Counted from the stretch's first letter, positions 26,224 to 34,440 are shown. The stretch: DNA of 64,000 nt from Aldersonia sp036524855 (GCA_036524855.1 DATDBL010000130.1:79468-143467), one strand, 5' to 3'. Notes: generated by a model not told the origin, from the letters alone. Made by a program: numbers and translations.

Positions 26224-26661
26224 TTACGTCTCGAGCAGGACGGTCACCGGGCCGTCGTTGACGAGCGCGACGTGCATGTGCGCGCCGAACGAGCCGGTCG
26301 CGACCGTGGCACCGAGGTCGCGCAACGCGGCCACGAACTCCTCGACCACCGGTTCGGCGACCGGCCCCGGCGCGGCCGCCGACCACGACGGCCGCCTGCC
26401 CTTGCGGGTGTCGGCATAGAGCGTGAACTGGCTGATCGCCAGGATCGGCGCGGCCGTGTCGGACGCGGAGCGTTCCCCGTCGAGAATGCGTAGCGACCAC
26501 ACCTTGCGGGCCAGGGCCTGCGCGTCGCCAGCGGTGTCGGAGTGCGTCACCCCGACCAGCGCGACGAGGCCCTGATGATCCGGACCCGGATCGATCGCGC
26601 CGACCACCTCGCCGTCGACCGTCACCGACGCCGACGTCACCCGCTGGATCACCGCACGCAT
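26224..26661 (-). CDS. dtd: D-aminoacyl-tRNA deacylase
   Basis: A 145-residue DTD starting MRAVIQRVTSASVTVDGEVV, with the active-site motif PILAISQFTLYADTRKGRRP and the C-terminal Gly-cisPro element HVALVNDGPVTVLLET. It hydrolyses D-amino acids (and glycine mischarged on tRNA-Ala) from tRNA. It is a single gene, divergent from the LLM oxidoreductase with 58 nt between starts. Confidence 0.95.
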   Translation of the reverse strand: MRAVIQRVTSASVTVDGEVVGAIDPGPDHQGLVALVGVTHSDTAGDAQALARKVWSLRILDGERSASDTAAPILAISQFTLYADTRKGRRPSWSAAAPGPVAEPVVEEFVAALRDLGATVATGSFGAHMHVALVNDGPVTVLLET

Positions 26662-26719
26662 ACCGGCAATCCTGACAGGGTCCGGAATTACCACGCCGCG
26701 AGCCGGGTTGGGTGCAGGC

Positions 26720-27574
26720 ATGGGATACGAGAACCTCGGCAGCTACGGCGTCTGGCGCGGATACAAGGATGCCACCCCCGACGTCGCGGTCGGAATCGAA
26801 CAACTCGGCTACGGGACGCTGTGGCTCGGTGGGTGCCGCCGCGCCGCGCTCGACTTCGTCGACCCGCTGCTCTCAGCCACGACCACGCTGACCGTCGCCA
26901 CCGGCATCGCCGACATCTGGGCCAACCCGGTCGATGAATTCGCCGCCTCGTTCCACCGCATCGAGCGGCGATTTCCGGGACGGTTCCTGCTCGGGATCGG
27001 CGCCGGTCACCCCGAGGCGCACCAGGCCTACACCAGGCCCTACCGGGCGCTCGTCGACTATCTCGACGCGCTCGACGCCGCGGGCGTGCCGCGCGAGCGG
27101 CGCGCGCTCGCGGCGCTCGGCCCGAAGGTGCTCGAACTCTCCGCCGCCCGCACGCTCGGCGCGCACCCCTACCTCACCCCGCCCGCACACACCCGCTTCG
27201 CCCGCGACGTCCTCGGGCCGGACGCGCTGCTCGCGCCGGAACAGAAGGTCGTGCTCGAAACCGACCCGGCGCGCGCCCGCGAGATCGGCCGGCCCGTCGT
27301 CGACCGCCCCTACCTGCACCTGCGTAACTACGTCGCCAACCTGCACCGACTCGGCTACACCGACGCCGACATCGCCGACGGAGGCAGCGACGCCCTGATC
27401 GACGACCTCGTCGCGCACGGCGATGCCGATGCGATCGCCGCGCGGTTGCGCGCCCACCTCGGCGCCGGGGCGAACCACGTCGCGATCCAGGTGCTGCCGC
27501 AGGACGGCGACCCGTTGCCGGCCCTGCGGGCGCTCGCCGATGTGCTGCAGATCGGTTGTGCACAACCGTCCTAA
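26720..27574 (+). CDS. F420-dependent LLM-class oxidoreductase (TIGR03620-like)
   Basis: This 284-residue TIM-barrel protein has the luciferase-like pattern: GIEQLGYGTLWLGGCRRAAL near the N-terminus, LTVATGIADIWANPVDEFAA and a central FLLGIGAGHPEAHQAYTRPY. This fits the F420-binding LLM families of mycobacteria and relatives; the substrate is unknown. The ATG at 26720 is preferred over an in-frame TTG at 26708. The 3' end contains a 16-bp palindrome that overlaps the last codons. Confidence 0.8.
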   Translation: MGYENLGSYGVWRGYKDATPDVAVGIEQLGYGTLWLGGCRRAALDFVDPLLSATTTLTVATGIADIWANPVDEFAASFHRIERRFPGRFLLGIGAGHPEAHQAYTRPYRALVDYLDALDAAGVPRERRALAALGPKVLELSAARTLGAHPYLTPPAHTRFARDVLGPDALLAPEQKVVLETDPARAREIGRPVVDRPYLHLRNYVANLHRLGYTDADIADGGSDALIDDLVAHGDADAIAARLRAHLGAGANHVAIQVLPQDGDPLPALRALADVLQIGCAQPS

Positions 27575-27587
27575 GGGACTGTTAGGA
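27553..27587. promoter_or_regulatory. Two inverted repeats upstream of the MHS transporter
   Basis: CGGTTGTGCACAACCG (27553-27568) is a perfect 16-bp palindrome. It is followed directly by TCCTAA-N7-TTAGGA (27569-27587). A further GGTTGTG half site occurs at about 27611. The palindromes lie 80-115 nt before the transporter start and have no loop suited to a terminator, so a protein-binding operator is the likelier role. Confidence 0.45.
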
Positions 27588-27668
27588 ATCCTCCGTCACC
27601 CTTCCCAGGTGGTTGTGGTGGGCCGCACAGTGGTCTTCGAACAGCACACACGCTGACAAGGAGACCTG

Positions 27669-29090
27669 GTGAGTACAACCGCAACCGGCGAACGCAGAGT
27701 CGTCGCCAACGTCCTTCGAGGTTCGATCGGCAACCTCGTCGAGTGGTACGACTGGTACGTCTACGCGGCGTTCAGCGTCTACTTCGCGAAGGCGTTCTTC
27801 CCCGCTGAGGACCCCACCGCGCAGTTGCTGTCCACGGCCGCGGTGTTCGCCGTCGGCTTCCTGATGCGCCCACTGGGCGGCTGGGCACTCGGCCGCTACG
27901 CGGACCGATTCGGTCGCCGCTCGGCACTGACTCTCTCGGTGACGGTGATGGCCGCCGGTTCGCTGGTGATCGCGGTGACCCCCAGCTACTCCTCGATCGG
28001 CGTCGTCGCACCGGTCGCGCTGCTGCTCGCCCGGTTGCTGCAGGGGCTGTCGGTCGGTGGTGAGTACGCCACCAGCGCGACCTACCTGTCGGAGGTCGCC
28101 TCCCCCGGCCGGCGCGGCTTCTACTCCAGCTTCCAGTACGTCACCTTGGTCGCGGGTCAGTTGACCGCACTGGGTGTGCAGATCGTGCTGCAGCAGGTCC
28201 TGACGCAGGACCAGATGTACAGCTGGGGCTGGCGGATCCCGTTCGCCATCGGCGCCACGGGTGCGGTCGTCGTCATGCTGCTCCGGCGCGGCATGGACGA
28301 GTCGGAGTCCTTCAAGGCGGCGGCGCAGCATGCGACCGACGCCCCGGCGAAGGCGCCCGGCTCGCTGCGTCTGCTGCTGCAATACCCGCGGGAGTGCCTG
28401 CTCGTTGTCGGCCTGACCCTCGGCGGCACGGTCGCGTTCTACACCTACACGACCTACATGCAGAAGTTCATGATCAACACCTCGGGTCTGTCGAAGACCA
28501 CTGTTGCGTGGATCAACTTCGCCGCGCTGGTGGTGTTCGTGGTGCTGCAGCCCATCGCCGGCGCGCTGTCGGACCGGATCGGCCGGCGCAAGCTGCTCAT
28601 GTTCTTCGGCATCGGCGGCACCCTGCTCACGGTGCCGATCATGACGACGCTCGCGCACACCACCAACCCGCTCGCCGCGTTCGGCCTGATGATGGTTGCA
28701 CTGGTGATCATCACCGGCTACACCTCGATCAACTCGATCGTGAAGGCCGAACTGTTCCCGACCAACATCCGCGCGCTCGGCGTCGGCCTGCCGTACGCGT
28801 TGACCGTGGCGATTTTCGGCGGCACCGCCGAGATCATCGCACTGGCGTTGAAGAAGGCCGGGTACGAGTCGCTGTTCTTCTGGTACGTCGCCGGATGTGT
28901 GCTGATCTCCTTGATCACCTACTGCTTCATGCGCGAGACTTCGAAGCACTCCACCATCGATGGCGACACTGCAGGCACTGCCAACACTGCCAACACTGCC
29001 GACACTGCCGACGCTGGAGACACGGCGGTGGACGAGCAGAAGGACCGCCGCACGGATGCCGACGATGAGCTCGTCGCCGTTCGCGGCTGA
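27669..29090 (+). CDS. MHS-family MFS transporter (alpha-ketoglutarate permease-like)
   Basis: A 473-residue protein of the metabolite:H+ symporter family: GSIGNLVEWYDWYVYAAFSV at the start (helix 1 signature), the loop motif GRYADRFGRRSALTLS, LLQGLSVGGEYATSATYLSE in helix 4-5 and DRIGRRKLLM between helices 8 and 9. Twelve membrane segments are visible. Family members import dicarboxylates, citrate, proline or shikimate; the KgtP group is closest by eye. The GTG start has AAGGAGA upstream. The C-terminal tail carries a short triplet-like repeat (TANTANTADTADAGD). A sensory operon follows at once. Confidence 0.85.
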   Translation: MSTTATGERRVVANVLRGSIGNLVEWYDWYVYAAFSVYFAKAFFPAEDPTAQLLSTAAVFAVGFLMRPLGGWALGRYADRFGRRSALTLSVTVMAAGSLVIAVTPSYSSIGVVAPVALLLARLLQGLSVGGEYATSATYLSEVASPGRRGFYSSFQYVTLVAGQLTALGVQIVLQQVLTQDQMYSWGWRIPFAIGATGAVVVMLLRRGMDESESFKAAAQHATDAPAKAPGSLRLLLQYPRECLLVVGLTLGGTVAFYTYTTYMQKFMINTSGLSKTTVAWINFAALVVFVVLQPIAGALSDRIGRRKLLMFFGIGGTLLTVPIMTTLAHTTNPLAAFGLMMVALVIITGYTSINSIVKAELFPTNIRALGVGLPYALTVAIFGGTAEIIALALKKAGYESLFFWYVAGCVLISLITYCFMRETSKHSTIDGDTAGTANTANTADTADAGDTAVDEQKDRRTDADDELVAVRG

Positions 29091-29103
29091 CCCCCTCGCG
29101 CCC

Positions 29104-29135
29104 GCGCCGGTCCTTCCTTACGGGAGGATCGGCGC
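29104..29135 (+). promoter_or_regulatory. 14-bp hairpin covering the response-regulator ribosome binding site
   Basis: GCGCCGGTCCTTCC pairs with GGGAGGATCGGCGC around the loop TTAC, with two G-U pairs in RNA. The right arm ends exactly one base before the GTG start of the response regulator and contains the Shine-Dalgarno GGGAGGA. It may terminate the transporter transcript, or hide the ribosome binding site of the two-component operon until melted. Confidence 0.6.
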
Positions 29136-29795
29136 GTGCGCGTAGCTGTGGTGGAGGACGACGACGGGGTCGGCGACGCGCTGGTCGAGTCGCTGCGCTC
29201 GCGTCGGATCGAGTGCGAGCGGATGCGCTGCGGGGCCGACATCCTCACCCACCATCGCGGCTTCGATGCGGTGCTGCTCGACCTGGGCCTGCCCGACCTC
29301 GACGGTCTGCAGGTGCTGCGCCGACTGCGCGAGGTCAGTGCGGTCCCGGTGGTGATCCTGACCGCGCGCAGCGACGAGCGTTCCGTGGTGCGGGGTCTGC
29401 GCGGCGGCGCCGACGACTACCTCGTGAAGCCACCGCGGATCGCGGAGTTGATGGCGCGGATCGAGAGCGTGACGCGCCGGGCCGCCGTCGCGACGACGGA
29501 TCCGGGTCGCGTCGTGGTCACCGGCGACGTCCGCGTCGACCTGGCCGCCCGCACGGTCGAGGTGGCCGGGGAGCCGGTCGCGTTGACGCAGAAGGAGTTC
29601 GAGTTGGTCGAGGTGCTCGTCGAGCAACCGGGGGCCGCGGTCAGCCGACAACAGCTGATGGACCGGATCTGGGGTGACGCGTTCGTCGCCGTGTCGCGGA
29701 CTCTCGACGTGCACATGACCGGGCTGCGCGCCAAGCTGAACCGCCCCGGCCTCATCGCCACCATTCGCGGCTACGGGTACCGGTGGGGGTCGTGA
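29136..29795 (+). CDS. OmpR-family response regulator
   Basis: A 219-residue regulator. The receiver domain has the acidic pocket VEDDD, the phospho-acceptor Asp49 in LLDLGLPDLDG, Thr in VVILTARSDE and Lys in DDYLVKPPRIAEL. The C-terminal winged helix contains LTQKEFELVEVLVEQPGAAV and ends TIRGYGYRWGS. The GTG start lies 7 nt after GGGAGGA. The kinase gene follows after 13 nt. The likely regulon includes the adjacent transporter or the solute-binding protein; this is inferred from position. Confidence 0.92.
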   Translation: MRVAVVEDDDGVGDALVESLRSRRIECERMRCGADILTHHRGFDAVLLDLGLPDLDGLQVLRRLREVSAVPVVILTARSDERSVVRGLRGGADDYLVKPPRIAELMARIESVTRRAAVATTDPGRVVVTGDVRVDLAARTVEVAGEPVALTQKEFELVEVLVEQPGAAVSRQQLMDRIWGDAFVAVSRTLDVHMTGLRAKLNRPGLIATIRGYGYRWGS

Positions 29796-29808
29796 AGGTG
29801 AGGCCGGG

Positions 29809-31233
29809 ATGCGCCGGCGGCTGCTGATCGCGCTGACCGTGTTCGCGGCGGTCGCGGTGTTCGGATTCGCGATCCCGCTGGCGGCGACGCTGGCCACCAA
29901 CCGCACCCAGCAGTTGGTGCTCGCCCGATCCGGCGACGCCGAGCGCTTCGCCAGCCTCGCCGACGCCGAGGTCGCGACCGGTCGGGCGGGCGACCTCGCC
30001 GCCGAGTTGGCTCGCTACCGCGAGGTGTACGGGGAGAACGTCGTGGTCGTCGACACCCGCGGCGCGGCCCGGCACAACGCCGGCGTCGACATCGGTGCCC
30101 CCGATGTGGTCCGCGCGATCGAGGCGGCCCGGCGCAACCTGCCACCCGATCCGGTCGAGCGGCTCACGCCGTGGAGCACGCCGACGTTGCTGGTCGCGCG
30201 GCCGGTCGGGACGGGGCTGCAGGTGAACGGCGCCGTCGTGATCGAGGCGTCGACCGCCCGTGCCCGTGCCGACATCGCGCGCGACTGGTGGTGGGTCGCG
30301 GCGGGGGCGGTCGCGGCGATGGCGCTGTTCACCGTCCTGGCACTGACCCTGAGCCGCTGGGTGCTTCGACCGCTCGCGGCGCTATCGGATGCGGTCGCCC
30401 ACCTCGCCGCGCAGCTGCCGAAGCCGCGCGCCACCGCCCCGGAGGCGAGCATCGCGACCCGGCACGGCGGCCCGGCCGAGATCCGTGCCGTCGCCGAGTC
30501 GTTCGACGCGATGGCGCTCGCGGTGGTCGACTCGGCCGACGCGCAGCGCCAACTGGTCGCCGACACCGCGCATGCGATGCGCAACCCGCTCGCCGCGTTG
30601 TCCATCCGGCTCGATTCGCTCGAACCGGAGGTCGGCGCGGACGGACGCGCGACGTTTGCCGGGGCGACCCGGGAGGTCGAGCGGCTCACCGCGCTGCTCG
30701 ACGGCCTGCTCGACCTGGCCGTCGCCGAGTCGGTGCCCGAGTTCGACCCCGCGCGCACGTCGCCGACCGAGGGGCAGGCGTGTGACGCGGTGCAGGTCGT
30801 CGCCGATCGGTTCGACGCGTGGAACAGCGCATTCGTCGACGCGGATGTGACCCTGTCGGTCGAGGACGGCCCGACGCACGCCGAGACGGCGGCGCCCGCC
30901 GATGTCCTCGCGCAGATCCTCGACGTCGCGTTGAGCAATTCCTGCCGCTACGCCGGAGCCGGCGCGCACACCCGCATTGCGGTCGAGACCGTCGGCGAGT
31001 TCGTCGACGTGCGCGTCAGCGACGACGGGATCGGCGTGCCCGCCGACGAGCTCGACCGGCTCACCACCCGCTTCTTCCGCGGCGCGGCCGCCGGCGGAGC
31101 GGGGACCGGATCGGGGCTCGGGCTGCCGATCTTCGCGGCGCTCACCGCATCGCAGCACGGCAGCACGCGGATCGAGCGGGTCGACCCACACGGCCTCGCG
31201 GTGATCGCCAGCCTGCCGGCGGTGCGATCGTGA
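29809..31233 (+). CDS. Sensor histidine kinase
   Basis: A 474-residue membrane kinase. The first membrane helix is at residues 4-25, a small extracytoplasmic domain follows (about 26-160), and a second helix (WWWVAAGAVAAMALFTVLAL) leads into a HAMP-like linker. The phospho-acceptor is His255 in VADTAHAMRNPLAALSIRLD. The catalytic domain shows the N box (LSNSCRYAG), G1 (VSDDGIGVPADEL) and G2 (GTGSGLGLPIF). The stop overlaps the GTG of the solute-binding protein, which suggests that the two are made in fixed ratio. The layout resembles TctE-type kinases. Confidence 0.9.
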   Translation: MRRRLLIALTVFAAVAVFGFAIPLAATLATNRTQQLVLARSGDAERFASLADAEVATGRAGDLAAELARYREVYGENVVVVDTRGAARHNAGVDIGAPDVVRAIEAARRNLPPDPVERLTPWSTPTLLVARPVGTGLQVNGAVVIEASTARARADIARDWWWVAAGAVAAMALFTVLALTLSRWVLRPLAALSDAVAHLAAQLPKPRATAPEASIATRHGGPAEIRAVAESFDAMALAVVDSADAQRQLVADTAHAMRNPLAALSIRLDSLEPEVGADGRATFAGATREVERLTALLDGLLDLAVAESVPEFDPARTSPTEGQACDAVQVVADRFDAWNSAFVDADVTLSVEDGPTHAETAAPADVLAQILDVALSNSCRYAGAGAHTRIAVETVGEFVDVRVSDDGIGVPADELDRLTTRFFRGAAAGGAGTGSGLGLPIFAALTASQHGSTRIERVDPHGLAVIASLPAVRS

Positions 31234-32138
31234 GCATCGACCGGCGCGGGTTTCTCGCCGGCGCCGGGGCCCTGACACTCGCCGCGCTCGCCGGCTGCGG
31301 ATTCGGCGCGGACACCCCGACCGTCCGGCTCGGCGCGGGGGAACGCGGCGGGCTGTACTACGCGTTCGCGGGCCTGCTCGCCGCGGCCGGCGGGGCCATC
31401 GTTCGGGTCGAGCCGGTCACCACCGCCGGGTCGCGGGAGAACCTCGACCTGCTCGCCGTCGGCACAGTCGACGCCGCGCTCGCCCTCGCCGACTCGATCC
31501 GTCCCGACGACGACGTGCGCGCGCTCGGCCGGGTGTACGAGAACTACCTGCAACTCGCCGTCCGGGCCGACAGCCCGATCGGCACCGTCGCCGACCTGCG
31601 CGGTCGGCGGATGAATCTCGGCGCGGTAGGGTCCGGGGCGGCCCGCACGGGGGAGCGGTTGTTGCTGGTCGCGGGCCTGGACCCCGCCGCGGACGTGTCG
31701 GTGACGCACCTGCCGCTGCAGCAGGCGGTCGCCGCGCTCGACGAGGGCACCGTCGACGCGATGCTCTGGGCCGGCGGCGTGCCGACCATCGCGCTCATGC
31801 TGCCCGAGGGCCTGCGTCTGGTCCCGCTCGGCGAACTGGTGGACCCGATGCGGGCACGGTTCGGACCGTTCTACGACCCCGTCCGGGTGCCTGCCGGGGC
31901 GTACCCCGGGGTAGCGGGAGTCGCGACCATCGGGGTGCCGAACTTCCTGTTGTGCCGGCCCGGCATGCGCGACGCGACCGCACAGGCGCTGGTCGGGCTG
32001 CTCCTCGCCGACGCACATGCGCTGGTTCCCGACGAGGCGGCGGGGACGCAGTTCCTCGACGGTCGCTCGCTGATCGCGACCGGCGACATACCGCTACATC
32101 CCGGCGCCGTCGAGGCGTATCGCCGCTGGCACGGCTAG
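31230..32138 (+). CDS. TAXI-family solute-binding lipoprotein
   Basis: A 302-residue exported protein. The N-terminus has a twin-arginine-like start and a lipobox (SIDRRGFLAGAGALTLAALA then GCGF), so it is probably a lipoprotein. The mature part matches the TAXI group of TRAP receptors: GAGERGGLYYAFAGLLAAAG, TAGSRENLDLLAVGTVDAAL and GTVDAMLWAGGVPTIALM. No TRAP membrane subunits are encoded nearby. Because its GTG overlaps the kinase stop by 4 nt, it may act as a ligand-binding accessory to that kinase, as shown for some tricarboxylate receptors in Bordetella (inference here). Confidence 0.8.
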   Translation: MSIDRRGFLAGAGALTLAALAGCGFGADTPTVRLGAGERGGLYYAFAGLLAAAGGAIVRVEPVTTAGSRENLDLLAVGTVDAALALADSIRPDDDVRALGRVYENYLQLAVRADSPIGTVADLRGRRMNLGAVGSGAARTGERLLLVAGLDPAADVSVTHLPLQQAVAALDEGTVDAMLWAGGVPTIALMLPEGLRLVPLGELVDPMRARFGPFYDPVRVPAGAYPGVAGVATIGVPNFLLCRPGMRDATAQALVGLLLADAHALVPDEAAGTQFLDGRSLIATGDIPLHPGAVEAYRRWHG

Positions 32139-32150
32139 CGACGGCCGCAT

Positions 32151-32179
32151 TTGGCCGGGTCCGCGAATGCGAGTACAGT
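32151..32179 (+). promoter_or_regulatory. Candidate infA promoter
   Basis: TTGGCC (32151) and TACAGT (32174) are separated by 17 nt, a good sigma-70-type fit. The predicted start near 32186 leaves a leader of about 140 nt before infA, within an intergenic space with no gene. Confidence 0.55.
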
Positions 32180-32326
32180 TGATCAGCGGTGCGCGCTGCG
32201 CGCCGGTTGTCTGTGTGCCCTGATCCGGAGGTCTTCCGGCGGGCGCGGGGGGCCGGGCACGGTGCGGATCACGGTAGCGGAACAACCGAGCAACCAACCA
32301 GGCCACAGGCCGGGATCGCGGAGGAT

Positions 32327-32548
32327 ATGGCGAAGAAAGACGGGGCCATCGAGGTCGAGGGACGGGTGGTCGAACCACTGCCCAATGCGATGTTTCGCAT
32401 CGAGCTGGAGAACGGGCACAAGGTTCTCGCGCACATCAGCGGAAAGATGCGTCAGCACTACATTCGCATCCTTCCCGAAGACCGGGTCGTCGTCGAGCTT
32501 TCGCCCTACGACCTGTCGCGCGGGCGCATCGTCTACCGCTACAAGTAG
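32327..32548 (+). CDS. infA: Translation initiation factor IF-1
   Basis: A 73-residue IF-1, the OB-fold factor that occupies the A site during initiation: [40 protein letters not shown] and ending [10 protein letters not shown]. Length and sequence are fully typical. GGAGG lies directly before the ATG. It heads the infA-rpmJ-rpsM-rpsK-rpsD-rpoA-rplQ unit. Confidence 0.98.
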
Positions 32549-32578
32549 AAAAACCCCAACGACACAGAACGGATCGAC

Positions 32579-32692
32579 GTGAAGGTTCAGCCGAGCGTCA
32601 AGCCGATCTGCGAGAAGTGCAAGGTGATCCGGCGTAACGGCCGGGTCATGGTGATCTGCGACAACCTGCGCCACAAGCAGCGTCAGGGCTGA
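32579..32692 (+). CDS. rpmJ: 50S ribosomal protein L36
   Basis: A 37-residue protein with a GTG start: VKVQPSVKPICEKCKVIRRN then GRVMVICDNLRHKQRQG. The zinc ligands are C-x2-C and a later Cys plus His, so this is the zinc-containing form. It stabilises 23S rRNA folding. Confidence 0.96.
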   Translation: MKVQPSVKPICEKCKVIRRNGRVMVICDNLRHKQRQG

Positions 32693-32769
32693 TCGCCACG
32701 CGCCGATCGACGATCGGGTTGGTGAAGCACTGCAACACTGAAGAACAACAGAAGACCTTCCAGCACCAG

Positions 32770-32811
32770 CTACCTATTCGAGGTAGTGCACCCCCGGACC
32801 GGAGGCCGGGG
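32770..32811 (+). promoter_or_regulatory. Tandem hairpins in the rpsM leader
   Basis: CTACCT-ATTCG-AGGTAG (32770-32786) and CCCCGG-N8-CCGGGG (32792-32811) form two short adjacent stems in the 180-nt space between rpmJ and rpsM. They may shape the leader of the ribosomal protein transcript, for instance for autoregulation. No gene is present in this space. Confidence 0.3.
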
Positions 32812-32874
32812 CCCCACCAGACGAGGGGACGGACTGGGAGCAGACCTCCGCACAGGAAAAGGAAACACTGCCAC

Positions 32875-33246
32875 ATGGCTCGTCTCATGGGCGTCGATCT
32901 GCCGCGCGAGAAGCGCATGGAGATCGCACTCACCTACATCTACGGCATCGGTCGCACCCGGTCGCACGAGATCCTCGACGCCACCGGGGTCAGCCCCGAC
33001 CTGCGCGCCAAGGATCTCTCCGACGACGACCTGACCAAGCTGCGCGACTACATCGAGCGCTCCGAGCTCAAGGTCGAGGGTGACCTGCGCCGCGAGGTAC
33101 AGGCCGACATCCGGCGCAAGATCGAGATCGGCTGCTACCAGGGCCTGCGTCACCGTCGTGGCCTGCCCGTGCGCGGCCAGCGCACCAAGACCAATGCCCG
33201 TACCCGCAAGGGGCCCAAGCGCACCGTCGCCGGCAAGAAGAAGTAG
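32875..33246 (+). CDS. rpsM: 30S ribosomal protein S13
   Basis: A 123-residue S13: MARLMGVDLPREKRMEIALT, the helix-two-turn-helix and the C-terminal signature HRRGLPVRGQRTKTNARTRK ending VAGKKK. It contacts the P-site tRNA and the 50S subunit. AAAAGGAAA lies upstream of the ATG. Confidence 0.97.
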   Translation: MARLMGVDLPREKRMEIALTYIYGIGRTRSHEILDATGVSPDLRAKDLSDDDLTKLRDYIERSELKVEGDLRREVQADIRRKIEIGCYQGLRHRRGLPVRGQRTKTNARTRKGPKRTVAGKKK

Positions 33247-33255
33247 GGACCAGCA

Positions 33256-33669
33256 ATGCCTCCGAAGAGTCGGGCCGCGGGCCCGAAGAAGACCCAGAAG
33301 TCGCGGCGCAGGGAAAAGAAGAACGTCCCGCACGGCAACGCGCACATCAAGAGCACGTTCAACAACACGATCGTGTCGATCACCGACCCGAACGGCAACG
33401 TCATCTCGTGGGCGTCGTCGGGTCACGTCGGCTTCAAGGGCTCGCGCAAGTCGACCCCGTTCGCCGCGCAACTCGCTGCCGAGAGCGCCGCCCGCAAGGC
33501 GCAGGAGCACGGCGTCAAGAAGGTCGACGTGTTCGTGAAGGGTCCCGGCTCCGGCCGCGAAACCGCGATCCGTTCGCTGCAGGCCGCCGGCCTCGAGGTC
33601 GGCACCATTTCCGATGTCACCCCGCAGCCGCACAACGGCTGCCGTCCGCCCAAGCGGCGTCGCGTCTAG
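33256..33669 (+). CDS. rpsK: 30S ribosomal protein S11
   Basis: A 137-residue S11 with NVPHGNAHIKSTFNNTIVSI, SSGHVGFKGSRKSTPFAAQL and the C-terminal ISDVTPQPHNGCRPPKRRRV. It forms part of the platform near the E site. It starts 9 nt after rpsM, and rpsD follows after 23 nt. Confidence 0.97.
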   Translation: MPPKSRAAGPKKTQKSRRREKKNVPHGNAHIKSTFNNTIVSITDPNGNVISWASSGHVGFKGSRKSTPFAAQLAAESAARKAQEHGVKKVDVFVKGPGSGRETAIRSLQAAGLEVGTISDVTPQPHNGCRPPKRRRV

Positions 33670-33692
33670 CGCGGGAAGGAAGCGAAGAGAAC

Positions 33693-34298
33693 ATGGCTCG
33701 GTATACCGGCCCCATCACCCGCAAGTCGCGTCGCCTGCGTGTCGACCTCGTCGGCGGCGACCAAGCGTTCGAGCGTCGCCCCTACCCGCCCGGCCAGCAC
33801 GGCCGAGCGCGGATCAAGGAGAGCGAGTACCTGCTGCAGCTGCAGGAGAAGCAGAAGGCACGCTTCACCTACGGCGTCATGGAGAAGCAGTTCAGCCGCT
33901 ACTACAAGGAAGCGAACCGGCAGAAGGGCAAGACCGGTGAGAACCTGCTCCGGCTGCTCGAGACCCGCCTCGACAACGTGGTCTACCGCGCCGGCCTCGC
34001 CCGCACCCGCCGCCAAGCGCGCCAACTCGTCAGCCACGGGCACTTCCTGGTGAACGACAAGGCCGTCAACGTGCCCAGCTACCGCGTCTCCCAGTACGAC
34101 ATCGTCGATGTCAAGGAGAAGTCGTTGGCCACGCTGCCGTTCCAGATCGCGCGCGAGACGCACGGCGACCGCCCCGTTCCCGGCTGGCTACAGGTCATCC
34201 CCGGCCGGCTGCGGATCCTGGTCCACCAGGAGCCCGAGCGGGCCCAGATCGTCGTGCCGCTGTCCGAACAGCTCATCGTCGAGTACTACTCGAAGTAA
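33693..34298 (+). CDS. rpsD: 30S ribosomal protein S4
   Basis: A 201-residue S4: MARYTGPITRKSRRLRVDLV, QHGRARIKESEYLLQLQEKQ and the S4 RNA-binding domain ETRLDNVVYRAGLARTRRQA RQLVSHGHF-type sequence. It is a primary 16S rRNA binder. The cysteine zinc motif of some S4 proteins is absent. A 192-nt repeat-filled gap separates it from rpoA. Confidence 0.97.
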   Translation: MARYTGPITRKSRRLRVDLVGGDQAFERRPYPPGQHGRARIKESEYLLQLQEKQKARFTYGVMEKQFSRYYKEANRQKGKTGENLLRLLETRLDNVVYRAGLARTRRQARQLVSHGHFLVNDKAVNVPSYRVSQYDIVDVKEKSLATLPFQIARETHGDRPVPGWLQVIPGRLRILVHQEPERAQIVVPLSEQLIVEYYSK

Positions 34299-34326
34299 AC
34301 CCCCGGGGCGAAGCCCTTCGGGGGTT
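34298..34326 (+). terminator. Nested palindromic hairpin after rpsD
   Basis: AACCCCC and GGGGGTT enclose a second stem GGGC-GAA-GCCC, beginning at the rpsD stop codon. The nested arrangement gives a strong stem. It may attenuate transcription between rpsD and rpoA or belong to the repeat family that follows. Confidence 0.45.
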
Positions 34327-34338
34327 CAATCCAAACAG

Positions 34339-34440
34339 TGGGGCGAAGCCCCTCCAGGCCCTTTCGGGGGTTCTCGGGGGCGGAGCCCCTGGGGTGAAGC
34401 CCCTCGAGGCCCTGTCGGGGGTCCTCGGGGCGGAGCCCCC
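34339..34440 (+). repeat. Two 51-bp palindromic repeats between rpsD and rpoA
   Basis: Units 34339-34389 and 34390-34440 each read TGGGG(C/T)GAAGCCCCT...GGGG(C)GGAGCCCC and differ at only a few positions. Each begins and ends with short GGGGC-GAA/GGA-GCCCC palindromes, so each can fold on itself. The rpsD-proximal hairpin carries the same GGGGCGAAGCCC core, making three related elements in 140 nt. This resembles a REP-type dispersed repeat. Confidence 0.75.

Noticed and set aside
34298..34440. Repeats between rpsD and rpoA considered as an insertion sequence
   Set aside because: The elements are only 29 to 51 bp and encode no transposase. They fit small palindromic repeats instead.
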